The notes: generated by a model not told the origin, from the letters alone. DNA of 5,803 nucleotides from Streptomyces sp. NBS 14/10 (GCF_002224125.1 NZ_NCSM01000069.1:676-6478); one strand, 5' to 3'. Shown: positions 1 to 5,075, counted from the stretch's first letter. Made by a program: numbers and translations.

Positions 1-2
1 TC

Positions 3-632
3 GACTCGAACTCACCCTCACCGCATAACCACAATGGGCAACAGGATCGGGCAGAGTTCGGCCCACTCGGATTCTGGCCCACCGCAGGCTCGGGCTGGGC
101 CAGGCAGGGGCACCCCGACCGGCTGCCGGCCACCTACCATCGCACTCATGGTGTCTGGTACTTCCACGGCTGTTACTCGGTCGGCGACGACACGCTGTGG
201 GGCGTCAACCGACCCAGGAAGGGTGCCGGGAACACGCTGGCCGCGCTGAAGTCGATCCGCGCCGCCCGCCCCGATGGCGCACCCATCTACGTGATCACGG
301 ACAACCTGTCCGCCCACAAGGGTGCCGACATCCGACGCTGCGCCAAGAAGCACAAGGTCGAACTGTGCTTCATCCTGACCCTACGCGTCCTGGGCCAACC
401 CTATCGAGGCCCACTTCGGGCCGTTGCGGCAGTTCACCATCGCCAACTCCCACCACCCCAACCACATTGTGCAGACCCGGGCCGTGCACGCGTACCTCCG
501 GTGGCGCAACGCCAACGCCCCCGAATGTCGTGAACGCGCCCGGGTCCGCAGTGAGAAGGGCGTCGCTGGGGCGGGCGCACCCTCAAGGACGCGGCCCGAC
601 AACACCGCCGCCGAGCCAGCGCACGGCTGTCC
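3..632 (+). pseudogene. Decayed IS630-family transposase (5' end outside window)
   Basis: This is a remnant of a DDE transposase of the IS630 type, which cuts and pastes its IS at TA targets. The frame starting at position 3 reads EFGPLG (about 54-71), RLPATYHRTHGVWYFHG (120-170) and ITDNLSAHKG, whose second catalytic Asp is the GAC at 300-302. One extra C at about 381 then shifts the frame; the next frame continues with YASWANPIEAHFGPLR, whose catalytic Glu is the GAG at 406-408, and LRWRNANA. A few codons seem to be missing near 515, and a second shift (a lost base near 565) restores frame 3 for WGGRTLKDAARQ. The first catalytic Asp, normally directly before EFGPL, appears as Ala (GCA, 51-53). 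Two frameshifts and this change make an active enzyme very unlikely. The left end lies beyond the window, and no terminal repeat was found on the right. Confidence 0.85.
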
Positions 633-634
633 AT

Positions 635-640
635 GAGAGG
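635..640 (+). promoter_or_regulatory. Ribosome binding site fixing the S1-protein start
   Basis: GAGAGG lies 9 bases before the ATG at 650. It supports this start rather than the open frame reaching back to about 197, which merely overlaps the dead transposase. Confidence 0.6.
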
Positions 641-649
641 CTGGACGGC

Positions 650-1483
650 ATGGGGGCTGCGTCTGGCGATCAGGATTCTCGGGAGTTCCTGGCAAGAATC
701 CGCATTGGTGACCTATGCAACGGGACTGTCGCAGAGGTCACACGGTCTCAGGGGGTGACGGTCATCCTGGACGGATTCTCCGCACGCCCGCTGGGGACCA
801 TCTGGCCTCTGGACGTCTCCTGGAGTTGGAATCCTCCTGCGGTCGTGAAGGTCGGCCAGCGGATCACCGCCGAGGTGATCGCCATTCATCTGGATGAGGG
901 CCACGCTCGGCTGGCAATGACCGCCACCGAGAACCCGGAACTCTGGGCATTTTTGAATTCACGTCACCGCGGCGAGATCCTTTCCGGCACGATCACGGCC
1001 ATCGAACGGTTCGGCGTGTTCGTGGCGCTGGACGACGGCCCCGAACATCCGGTGTTCCCCGGCGTTGGGTTCATCACGATTCCCGAACTGTCGTGGCGGC
1101 ACATCGAAGCAGTTTCGGATGTCGTTCAGGTCGGGCAGCGCGTCTCGTGCGAGTTCCTCCAGTTCGACACATGGAACGGAGAGGCCAGGCTGTCCCTGAA
1201 AGCGACACAGCCGGACCCCTTCCAGGCATTCGCTGACAGCGTCGCGGTTGGCCAAACGCTGCAGGGACAGGTCACCAAAGTGGTCCCGTTCGGCGTCTTC
1301 GTCCAGGTCGCCGACGGCTTTGAGGGACTGGTCCATCTTCAAGAGCTCACCTCGACGCCCGTGGCAACTCCACAGGACGTCGTAGAGGTCGGCGACGACG
1401 TGACGGTCGTCGTCACGGACGTCGACCGAGAGCGGCGCAGGCTGACCCTCTCTCGACGACAGGTGTCGCCTGACTCTCGGTGA
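650..1483 (+). CDS. Triple S1-domain RNA-binding protein
   Basis: This gene encodes a 277-residue soluble protein with three tandem S1-like (OB-fold) repeats, a fold that binds single-stranded RNA. Repeat 1 covers residues 19-92 (IGDLCNGTVAEV ... VKVGQRITAEVI) and is the most diverged. Repeat 2 covers 107-186 (GTITAIERFGVFVALDDG, IPELSWR, VQVGQRVSCEF, EARLSLKA). Repeat 3 covers 200-271 (GQVTKVVPFGVFVQVADGFEGLVHLQEL, VEVGDDVTVVVTDVD, RRRLTLSRRQ) and is closest to a canonical S1 domain. There is no signal peptide or membrane segment. It is about half the size of ribosomal protein S1 and lacks S1's six-repeat layout, so it is not RpsA. Stand-alone proteins of this type are common in Streptomyces, but I know no defined role for them. 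It sits alone between IS sequences, starts 18 bases after the last recognisable IS630 codons, and ends in a strong hairpin. The reading frame is intact. Confidence 0.88.
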   Translation: MGAASGDQDSREFLARIRIGDLCNGTVAEVTRSQGVTVILDGFSARPLGTIWPLDVSWSWNPPAVVKVGQRITAEVIAIHLDEGHARLAMTATENPELWAFLNSRHRGEILSGTITAIERFGVFVALDDGPEHPVFPGVGFITIPELSWRHIEAVSDVVQVGQRVSCEFLQFDTWNGEARLSLKATQPDPFQAFADSVAVGQTLQGQVTKVVPFGVFVQVADGFEGLVHLQELTSTPVATPQDVVEVGDDVTVVVTDVDRERRRLTLSRRQVSPDSR

Positions 1484-1499
1484 CACCTGCACGTCACCG
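1460..1499 (+). terminator. Hairpin over the stop codon of the S1 gene
   Basis: Positions 1460-1470 pair with 1479-1489 (11 bp, one G-T pair, 8-base loop), spanning the TGA at 1481-1483. No T-run follows, which is usual for high-G+C actinomycete terminators. A second stem, CGGTGAC (1478-1484) with GTCACCG (1493-1499), uses the same bases, so only one of the two can form at a time. Confidence 0.5.
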
Positions 1500-1520
1500 T
1501 CACAACGGTTTCCCTACGAA

Positions 1521-1530
1521 GCCCCGGGGC
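1521..1530. repeat. 10-bp perfect palindrome GCCCCGGGGC
   Basis: This palindrome lies in the 119-bp gap between the S1 gene and the IS left end. It has no T-run and could be a chance G+C palindrome or a protein site. Nothing else in the gap is recognisable. Confidence 0.25.
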
Positions 1531-1566
1531 AGGGCCATGCCGCAAGCCGGCGAACCTAATTCGTTC

Positions 1567-2730
1567 TCAGCGGCCCACACAGAGCGGTTGTCGCTCCAGC
1601 GGTGCGCTTGCCGATGACTTCATCCGTGCAGGTCGTGCGGCATGCTGGTATTCGTGGAGGAGGCCGCCGAGGCGATCACGTCGTCGTATGTCGAGGCGGG
1701 CTAATGTGTCCGGATTGTCGATCGGCGCAGGTAGTGGGTGCGGTGAGCGGGCGTTGGCGATGCCCTGGTGTGGTGGGTGTGCGTTGTAGAAGTGCTCGAA
1801 CTCTCGTAGGGCGTGGAGCAGGTGCCGGTGGTTCCAGATCAGGGTGCGGTCCAGGGGTTCCCGTCTGCAGGTCTGTACCCACCGTTCCATGATCGGGTTC
1901 ATTCTCGGTATCTGAACGTCGCTGAGGACGACCTTGATCCCCGTATCCGTCAGGACGGCATCGAACAGGTCGGGGAACTTCCCGTCCCGGTCCCTGATCA
2001 TGTAACGCGCTCGGCAGCCTACGTCCTCAAGATCCATGACAAGGTTCTTCGCAGCCTGTGCCACCCACGCTGAATTGGGGTGCGCGGTGGCACCCAGGAC
2101 CCGGGTCCGGCGGTTCGCGTGCTCGATGACGGCAAGCACGTACATCCGAGCCCCGGACAGCGTGACCGTTTCGAAGAAGTCACAGGCCGGCTGGGTTTTG
2201 GCCTGGGAGCGCGGAAAGTCCGCCCACGTGCTGGAGGACCGCTGGGGTGCTGGATCGATGCCGGCCTCCTGCAGGATCTCCCAGACGGTGGAAGCGGCCA
2301 CCTGTGCGCCCAGGACGAGCAGTTCGCCGTGCAGGCGGCGATATCCCCAGCCGGGGTTCTCCCGTGCCAGGCGCAACGCCAGGGCCCGCACCGGGTGCAC
2401 GGTCCGGGGCCGTCCCGGGCGCCTGGGCCGGGAGGCGACAGCATGGCGGCGTGCGAGAAGGTCGCGGTGCCGGCGCAGCACCGTACCGGGACGCACCAGC
2501 AGACGCACTCCGCGGAGCACGTCCATGGGGAGCCGGTGCAGCAGCGCCGCCAGAAATGCCCGGTCGCTCGGGGTGAACCGCACCCGATCCTTGCCGAGTT
2601 GGCGCTCCAGCACCATGATCTGGTGGCGCAAGGCGAGTATCTCGACAGACTTGTCCCGATCACCTATCGGTAGCAGGCGCAGCATGGCGAACGCATTCGC
2701 CACGCCCCAGTAGGCCAGTCGCGGCAACAC
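1567..2730 (-). CDS. DDE transposase (integrase-core, IS3-type), with C-terminal extension
   Basis: This 387-residue protein moves the surrounding IS. The N-terminal part contains VEILALRHQIMVLERQLG (29-46) and a helical DNA-binding region, then the arginine-rich SRPRRPGRPR linker (100-109) and GWGYRRLHGEL (127-137). The rve catalytic core follows: Asp184 in ACDFFET, Asp247 in IRDRDGKF and Glu282 in MNPIMERW. Asp247 and Glu282 are 35 apart, the classic D(35)E spacing. The usual family ending, here HEYQHAA, falls at residue 365. A CGA codon (plus-strand 1633-1635) stands where I expect TGA, so the frame runs on for 22 residues through the left terminal repeat and stops 36 bp outside the element. 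The start is GTG at 2730, with TTG at 2727 as an alternative; an in-frame stop at 2737-2739 rules out earlier starts. No clear ribosome binding site is seen. It may still be active if the tail is harmless. Confidence 0.9.
   Translation of the reverse strand: MLPRLAYWGVANAFAMLRLLPIGDRDKSVEILALRHQIMVLERQLGKDRVRFTPSDRAFLAALLHRLPMDVLRGVRLLVRPGTVLRRHRDLLARRHAVASRPRRPGRPRTVHPVRALALRLARENPGWGYRRLHGELLVLGAQVAASTVWEILQEAGIDPAPQRSSSTWADFPRSQAKTQPACDFFETVTLSGARMYVLAVIEHANRRTRVLGATAHPNSAWVAQAAKNLVMDLEDVGCRARYMIRDRDGKFPDLFDAVLTDTGIKVVLSDVQIPRMNPIMERWVQTCRREPLDRTLIWNHRHLLHALREFEHFYNAHPPHQGIANARSPHPLPAPIDNPDTLARLDIRRRDRLGGLLHEYQHAARPARMKSSASAPLERQPLCVGR
1603..1625 (+). repeat. Left terminal inverted repeat of the IS
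   Basis: The repeat starts TGCGCTTGCCGA and ends TTCATCC. It matches the reverse complement of 2837-2859 at 19 of 23 positions; the four mismatches fall in the middle. It lies inside the extended transposase reading frame. Confidence 0.82.
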
Positions 2731-2836
2731 GGTCGATCATCTTGCCTCGGTAAGCGACAGCCTCGCGAGAGCGCCCGCTCGGGCGACTACGCCGGTCGAC
2801 CTCCCGTACACCGCGCACACCGCATCCCACCAGGGC

Positions 2837-2859
2837 GGATGATATTTTCGGCAAGCGCA
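2837..2859 (-). repeat. Right terminal inverted repeat of the IS
   Basis: On the plus strand it starts GGATGAT and ends TCGGCAAGCGCA. It is the partner of 1603-1625 and marks the upstream side of the transposase gene. Confidence 0.82.
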
Positions 2860-2912
2860 GTCAGCCCGACGGCGCTCAGGCGCTACTCCCCGGGGCGGCC
2901 GGCTCCTGTCGG

Positions 2913-2952
2913 GCTCGAAAAGTCATCGTTGCTGGTCAAGCGGCATGGCGGT
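2913..2952 (-). repeat. Orphan copy of another IS's terminus
   Basis: These 40 bp match 5076-5115 at 37 positions, in the same orientation. In the copy at 5076 this stretch holds the last transposase codons, the stop codon and the IS end; here the stop (2936-2938) and the last codons (HRHAA) are kept, but no transposase body follows. Beyond 2952 the sequence changes to an IS110 fragment. It is a scar of a lost or deleted IS. Confidence 0.8.
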
Positions 2953-2954
2953 GG

Positions 2955-3125
2955 TGCTCATGGCGGGCGAGAACGGCGATGCTACTTCCGGACCCCCCTG
3001 GTGACCGGTGCGGCCTCGACGAAGGCTTTGAGGCCTTTCGCGTCGGTGAAGCCGGATCAGCCGTCACCGATCTCGGCGAGCTTCCGGGCGCCGGTGAGTG
3101 GGCCGGCACCTGCAAATTCTGCGCA
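2955..3125 (-). pseudogene. IS110-family transposase fragment (C-terminal domain)
   Basis: Read on the minus strand, about 3125-3060 gives CAEFAGAGPLTGARKLAEIGD. After an in-frame TGA (plus-strand 3057-3059) it continues GFTDAKGLKAFVEAAPVTR, then SGSSIAVLARH in a shifted frame. This is the pattern of the IS116/IS110/IS902 C-terminal domain (PG.GPLTGARLLAEIGDD, GLKAFAGAAPVTRASG). The shift falls at a run of six C on the plus strand (2993-2998), consistent with a one-base insertion. The Ser in the SG motif, which I take to be the family's catalytic serine, is kept but is out of frame with the upstream part. Only about 55 codons survive. The fragment runs directly into the orphan IS end at 2952, so it was probably cut by that insertion or by a later deletion. 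It is not functional. Confidence 0.72.
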
Positions 3126-3172
3126 CCTGAGTCCTCGGCAGTCTCGTCAACGGCGTTGGTATGAGAGGAACG

Positions 3173-3433
3173 TCATCCGTACCAGGTGATGTTGCAAATG
3201 TAGATGCAGTGGTGGCGTGGTACTGAGAGGAAGCTGATGAAGCCACGTCCGCCGAGAATGTCGAATTCTCGCAGTCCGCCTTCTCGGTCGAAGGGTCGAC
3301 CTACCTTTGCCGCATCGACTCCAAGCGCGGCGAGTTCGGTCGCCAGCCGCTCGACCTCTGCCACGACGCCTGGCGCAAGTCCGTCGGCGACGTGCTCCTC
3401 GCTCGGGTTGTACTCCCAGGTCCAGTCGGTCAC
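3173..3433 (-). CDS. Small RelE/ParE-like protein, putative toxin
   Basis: The gene encodes 86 residues. The N-terminal stretch (MTDWTWEYNPSEEHV, 1-15) leads into a helix rich in Glu, Ala and Leu (about 19-37). The C-terminal half (53-86) alternates short strands, with GLREFDILGGRGFISFL, VPRHHCIYICNITWY. That helix-then-strands order and the small size resemble a group of actinobacterial proteins I associate with RelE/ParE-type toxins (mRNA interferases or gyrase inhibitors). I cannot confirm catalytic residues; Arg63, Arg73, His74 and Tyr78 are candidates. The GTG start overlaps the stop of the upstream gene by 4 bases (GTGA), so the two are very probably translationally coupled. Gene order, sizes and overlap fit a toxin placed second in a toxin-antitoxin operon. 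No frameshift is seen, and the gene ends just before the IS110 remnant. It could also be a conserved protein with no toxic activity. Confidence 0.72.
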   Translation of the reverse strand: MTDWTWEYNPSEEHVADGLAPGVVAEVERLATELAALGVDAAKVGRPFDREGGLREFDILGGRGFISFLSVPRHHCIYICNITWYG

Positions 3434-3777
3434 AGCCCGGCCTCGCCCTCCGCGGCCTTGCGGATCTCCTGAATTTCATGGATGGCTGCCGTCGGGTCCT
3501 GTTCGGCCATATCGACAATCTGCTCAAGTTCACGGAGGCGGGTGGCGCGTTCCGGGTGCCGCTCGATGGCGACGAAAACGGCCCATGAGTGGACGAAAGC
3601 CCGCAGGGGCGCGAGGCTCTGCGTCTGCTGGGCGTTTGTGGTCGCCTCGAACAAGTGCTGAGTGAGCGCAGGGATCCTGCTGGGCGCGATCCGAGCGACA
3701 GCTGCGCGCAGTGCGTCAGGGGTGAGGTCAGGCATGGGGATAAGGGGTCCGTACGGGCCGTCTGGCTGCGCGCTCAC
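3430..3777 (-). CDS. DUF6247-like protein, putative antitoxin partner
   Basis: The gene encodes 115 residues starting at GTG (3775-3777), chosen because GGAGG sits 5 bases upstream. The frame is open to about 4005 but has no comparable ribosome site there, and the ATG at 3735 has none. After a short Pro-rich start (SAQPDGPYGPLIP) it reads TPDALRAAVARIAPSRIPAL (19-38), LAPLRAFVHSWAVFVAIERHPERATRLRELE (55-85) and an acidic helical tail (EIQEIRKAAEGEAGL). The pattern of a Pro start, an APS..PAL segment, and W..(Y/F)VAI.RHP.RA.RLRELE is what I know as the actinobacterial DUF6247 family, of unknown function. It is almost all helix with no membrane segment. It lies directly upstream of the RelE-like gene and overlaps it by 4 bases, so an antitoxin or partner role is inferred from position. 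No standard DNA-binding motif is obvious. Confidence 0.72.
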   Translation of the reverse strand: MSAQPDGPYGPLIPMPDLTPDALRAAVARIAPSRIPALTQHLFEATTNAQQTQSLAPLRAFVHSWAVFVAIERHPERATRLRELEQIVDMAEQDPTAAIHEIQEIRKAAEGEAGL

Positions 3778-3782
3778 GATGA

Positions 3783-3787
3783 CCTCC
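3783..3787 (-). promoter_or_regulatory. Ribosome binding site of the DUF6247-like gene
   Basis: GGAGG on the minus strand lies 5 bases before the GTG at 3777. It decides the start among several in-frame candidates. Confidence 0.7.
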
Positions 3788-3808
3788 GGTGCGTGGTTTG
3801 CTCGTCGC

Positions 3809-3837
3809 ACCATACCGTGGGGGCACGGGCAGCCGTG
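3809..3837 (-). promoter_or_regulatory. Possible promoter/operator of the toxin-antitoxin-like operon
   Basis: On the minus strand TATGGT (3814-3809) fits a -10 box and would give a leader of about 25 bases before the GTG. No good -35 box is present. Directly upstream are three alternating 5-bp half-sites on the plus strand: CCGTG (3815-3819), CACGG (3824-3828) and CCGTG (3833-3837), each separated by exactly 4 bases. An operator here would cover the spacer and the -35 region, as in autoregulated toxin-antitoxin operons. This is inference from position and symmetry. Confidence 0.35.
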
Positions 3838-3928
3838 GGAGACCTTTGTCCGCTCCGCAAGTGTTTGTATGGCCTGTCTGGGGCTATAGGGGCGTAGCTG
3901 ATTGCGGCGTTCTCCGCAGCGCGCAAGA

Positions 3929-3970
3929 GCGCGGTACGGATCCGAACTGAGTGCTACGGTGCGGTACGGA
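3929..3970 (+). repeat. Direct repeats GCGGTACGGA, possible integrase arm sites
   Basis: The ten-base word GCGGTACGGA occurs at 3931-3940 and again at 3961-3970, exactly 30 bp apart and ending 25 bp before the att core. The first copy extends to GCGCGGTACGG (3929-3939), whose exact reverse complement is at 4205-4215 on the other side of the core. Tyrosine integrases bind such short repeated arm-type sites beside the crossover core. The role is inferred. Confidence 0.45.
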
Positions 3971-3994
3971 AAGTTGCTGAGAGTAGTCGCCGGG

Positions 3995-4039
3995 CTGGGG
4001 GTCAAGGGGTCGCAGGTTCAAATCCTGTCGTCCCGACCA
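3995..4039 (+). other. att site: 3' part of a tRNA-Pro(GGG) gene
   Basis: The sequence equals a bacterial tRNA-Pro from the anticodon loop to the 3' end: loop CTGGGGG (3995-4001, anticodon GGG), 3' anticodon stem TCAAG, variable GGGTC, T-stem GCAGG/CCTGT around TTCAAAT (4012-4028), acceptor CGTCCCG (4029-4035), discriminator A and encoded CCA (4037-4039). The bases before 3995 (GCCGGG) cannot form the anticodon stem, and no D-arm or 5' acceptor strand is present, so this is not a whole gene. An identity segment from the anticodon loop to the 3' end is the known attachment core of pSAM2-like elements, which integrate into tRNA-Pro. In that reading the side before 3995 is element DNA, and the side after 4039 is the original tRNA downstream region. 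Confidence 0.85.
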
Positions 4040-4056
4040 GCGTTTTCGCAGGTCGG

Positions 4057-4087
4057 AGGCCGTTTCCGCGGGTAGCGGAGGCGGCCT
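4057..4087 (+). terminator. Strong hairpin just downstream of the tRNA-Pro 3' end
   Basis: Positions 4057-4069 pair with 4075-4087: 13 bp, two G-T pairs, loop GGGTA. It lies 17 bases after the encoded CCA, as expected for the terminator of the original tRNA gene. Only a weak T-rich stretch follows (TTAACCGTTT). Confidence 0.65.
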
Positions 4088-4102
4088 TAACCGTTTCCGG
4101 GC

Positions 4103-4143
4103 TGGGAGCAAGTGGGAGCCCTCTGGGAGCCCTCGTGCTCCCA
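4103..4143. repeat. Cluster of TGGGAGC repeats with an inverted copy
   Basis: TGGGAGC occurs at 4103-4109, 4113-4119 and 4124-4130, 10 and 11 bp apart (one helical turn), followed by its inverse GCTCCCA at 4137-4143. The last pair forms a 7-bp hairpin with a 6-base loop. Helical phasing suggests cooperative protein binding, but no function is known. Confidence 0.45.
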
Positions 4144-4197
4144 ACTCGCAGACGTGTCAACGGTGTCCGATTCGTCCGTCACCCGATCCGGTAGACC

Positions 4198-4217
4198 TAC
4201 CGCGCCGTACCGCGCCC
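4198..4217. repeat. 10-bp tandem repeat TACCGCGCC(G/C)
   Basis: Two units, 4198-4207 and 4208-4217, match at 9 of 10 bases. The segment 4205-4215 (CCGTACCGCGC) is the exact reverse complement of 3929-3939, so this may be the right-hand counterpart of the repeats left of the att core. Confidence 0.45.
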
Positions 4218-4327
4218 CCACGGGCCGTCGTCAACCACAAGCCCCCGACGTCACCCCATCGATTCGGATGCTCTTCGCATCGAGAGGTATAAGGACCCCT
4301 TGTCGGCTACCGAGCACCTTTCGCGGT

Positions 4328-4349
4328 GGGAGCACGGTGTCGTGCTCCC
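4328..4349. repeat. Inverted repeat GGGAGCAC / GTGCTCCC
   Basis: Two 8-bp arms (4328-4335 and 4342-4349) flank GGTGTC. It carries the same GGGAGC word as the cluster at 4103-4143. It could be a protein-binding site or a short hairpin; no T-run follows. Confidence 0.4.
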
Positions 4350-4740
4350 CATGCGACAGGGGGAAGGCGAACCGCTGACGATCTCTTCAGGCCGGTTTCC
4401 GCAGGCAGCTCGCACGTGGGGTTCCTGGCTGCCGGGGTGCGCCCCGCGTCAAGGCAGGGCAAAGCCCCTTGTCGTCCGCCGGCAGACGGGGCACTTTCAG
4501 GGCGTGAGCGCCGTGTCCGGCTCTGTGGCGTAGCGAGACAGTCCGCTGGGGTCCCACGGCAAAGAAAAAGTGTGCCAAGCGAGGCAGTGGCGTGCCGGGG
4601 TGCGGTGTCGCTGGAGCAGACGTCCAAGTGTTGACGCCGGATGCTGGGTGGCTAGGGAGCCAGACAGCACGCGCAAGCATCTGACTTGCTCGAATGGGTT
4701 ATTGGCACTCGCCAGTGTCTGGTGCCATGGGGGAGGCCTC

Positions 4741-4785
4741 ATGGACCTGGAGATCGTGCCCAACAACATCAACAACACCCCGTAG
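4741..4785 (+). CDS. Tiny frame MDLEIVPNNINNTP, perhaps a cut-off gene start
   Basis: An ATG with GGGAGG 4 bases upstream (4731-4736) opens a 14-codon frame ending in TAG at 4783-4785. The composition (Asn-rich, no Arg) is unlike chance frames in this G+C-rich DNA. The frame stops about 50 bp before the C-terminal end of a transposase relic (4834), so it may be the 5' end of a gene broken by that IS insertion. It could equally be a short peptide or nothing. I do not recognise it. Confidence 0.25.
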   Translation: MDLEIVPNNINNTP

Positions 4786-4833
4786 CGCTTCAAAACGGCT
4801 TCACTGGTCGTGAGCTGGGGTTTCGTTGGGTGG

Positions 4834-5073
4834 TCAGCTCGCTCGGTGGTATTCGTTGATGAGGCCTGTGACAGCCTGTCTGCGCTTGATCCGAGTTGTC
4901 GGTAGCGGTATGACTTTCGGGTCGTCGAAGGGCGCGAGCTGGTTTCGGCCTTGGTGGGGCCGATGGCTGTTGAAGTGACGGGTGTAGTCGTGGAGGAGTT
5001 GTTCCGCGTGGCGTCGGCCAAAGATCAGCACTCGGTCGGTGCACTCCTCGCGGACGGAGCGTATGAACCTGTG
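4834..5073 (-). pseudogene. C-terminal fragment of an integrase-core transposase, cut by another IS
   Basis: The last 79 codons of a DDE transposase remain: HRFIRSVREECTDR, HFNSHRPHQGRNQLAP (HRPHQG is the family hallmark), then GLINEYHRAS and TGA at 4834-4836. Residues just after the catalytic Glu are present, but the Glu itself and everything upstream are missing. The break falls at about 5074-5075, directly where the next IS begins, so that IS inserted near the codon for the catalytic Glu. The N-terminal part should lie beyond the right edge of the window if no deletion followed. Its sequence differs clearly from the two other integrase-core transposases here, so it belongs to a third IS. 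Its outer end should lie near 4786-4833, but I cannot fix it. Confidence 0.8.
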
Positions 5074-5075
5074 CC

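Larger units (their letters stand above)
1603..2859 (-). mobile_element. Complete IS3/integrase-core type insertion sequence, 1257 bp
   Basis: The element is bounded by 23-bp imperfect terminal inverted repeats (19 of 23 positions match) that begin TG and end CA. A single DDE transposase on the minus strand fills most of it; 129 bp lie between its start codon and the right end. The size and the TG...CA ends fit the IS3-type group with a single long transposase gene that is frequent in Streptomyces. The bases directly outside (AGCGG before 1603, GTCAG after 2859) do not form a target-site duplication. Confidence 0.85.
4144..4740. other. About 600 bp without a supported gene
   Basis: Open frames exist on both strands, but none shows a recognisable family, a ribosome site or a plausible protein composition; they look like chance frames in G+C-rich DNA. 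Apart from the two repeats listed separately, I see a small GATGC/GCATC hairpin (4267-4281), an isolated TATAAG (4288-4293) without a clear -35 box, and a short CGGGG/CCCCG hairpin near 4435-4446. TTGACG (4631-4636) with TAGGGA (4653-4658), spacer 16, is a weak promoter candidate for the small frame at 4741. Otherwise nothing. Confidence 0.5.

Noticed and set aside
197..649. Extension of the S1-domain frame upstream to about 197
   Set aside because: It overlaps the decayed IS630 transposase in another frame, has a chance-like Pro/Arg/Thr-rich composition, and the ATG at 650 has its own ribosome site.
2036..2713. Long plus-strand frames opposite the IS transposase
   Set aside because: They are antisense shadows of a transposase with all its catalytic motifs; their composition is Arg/Ser/Pro-rich and no family is recognisable.
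2839..3189. Plus-strand frames around 2839-3189
   Set aside because: They run antisense to the IS110 fragment and across the IS scars, with no motif or ribosome site.
3995..4039. A complete functional tRNA-Pro gene
   Set aside because: No 5' acceptor strand, D-arm or 5' anticodon stem is present before the anticodon loop.
3884..4144. Minus-strand frame containing GRQDLNLRPLDPQ
   Set aside because: This peptide is the antisense translation of the tRNA-Pro 3' segment, a known false protein signal.
4307..4680. Several 70-106 codon frames on both strands
   Set aside because: Overlapping frames with chance composition, no ribosome sites and no family pattern.
4497..5021. 174-codon minus-strand frame rich in Ser and Thr
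   Set aside because: It overlaps the transposase relic (HRPHQG motif) in another frame and runs past the expected IS end.
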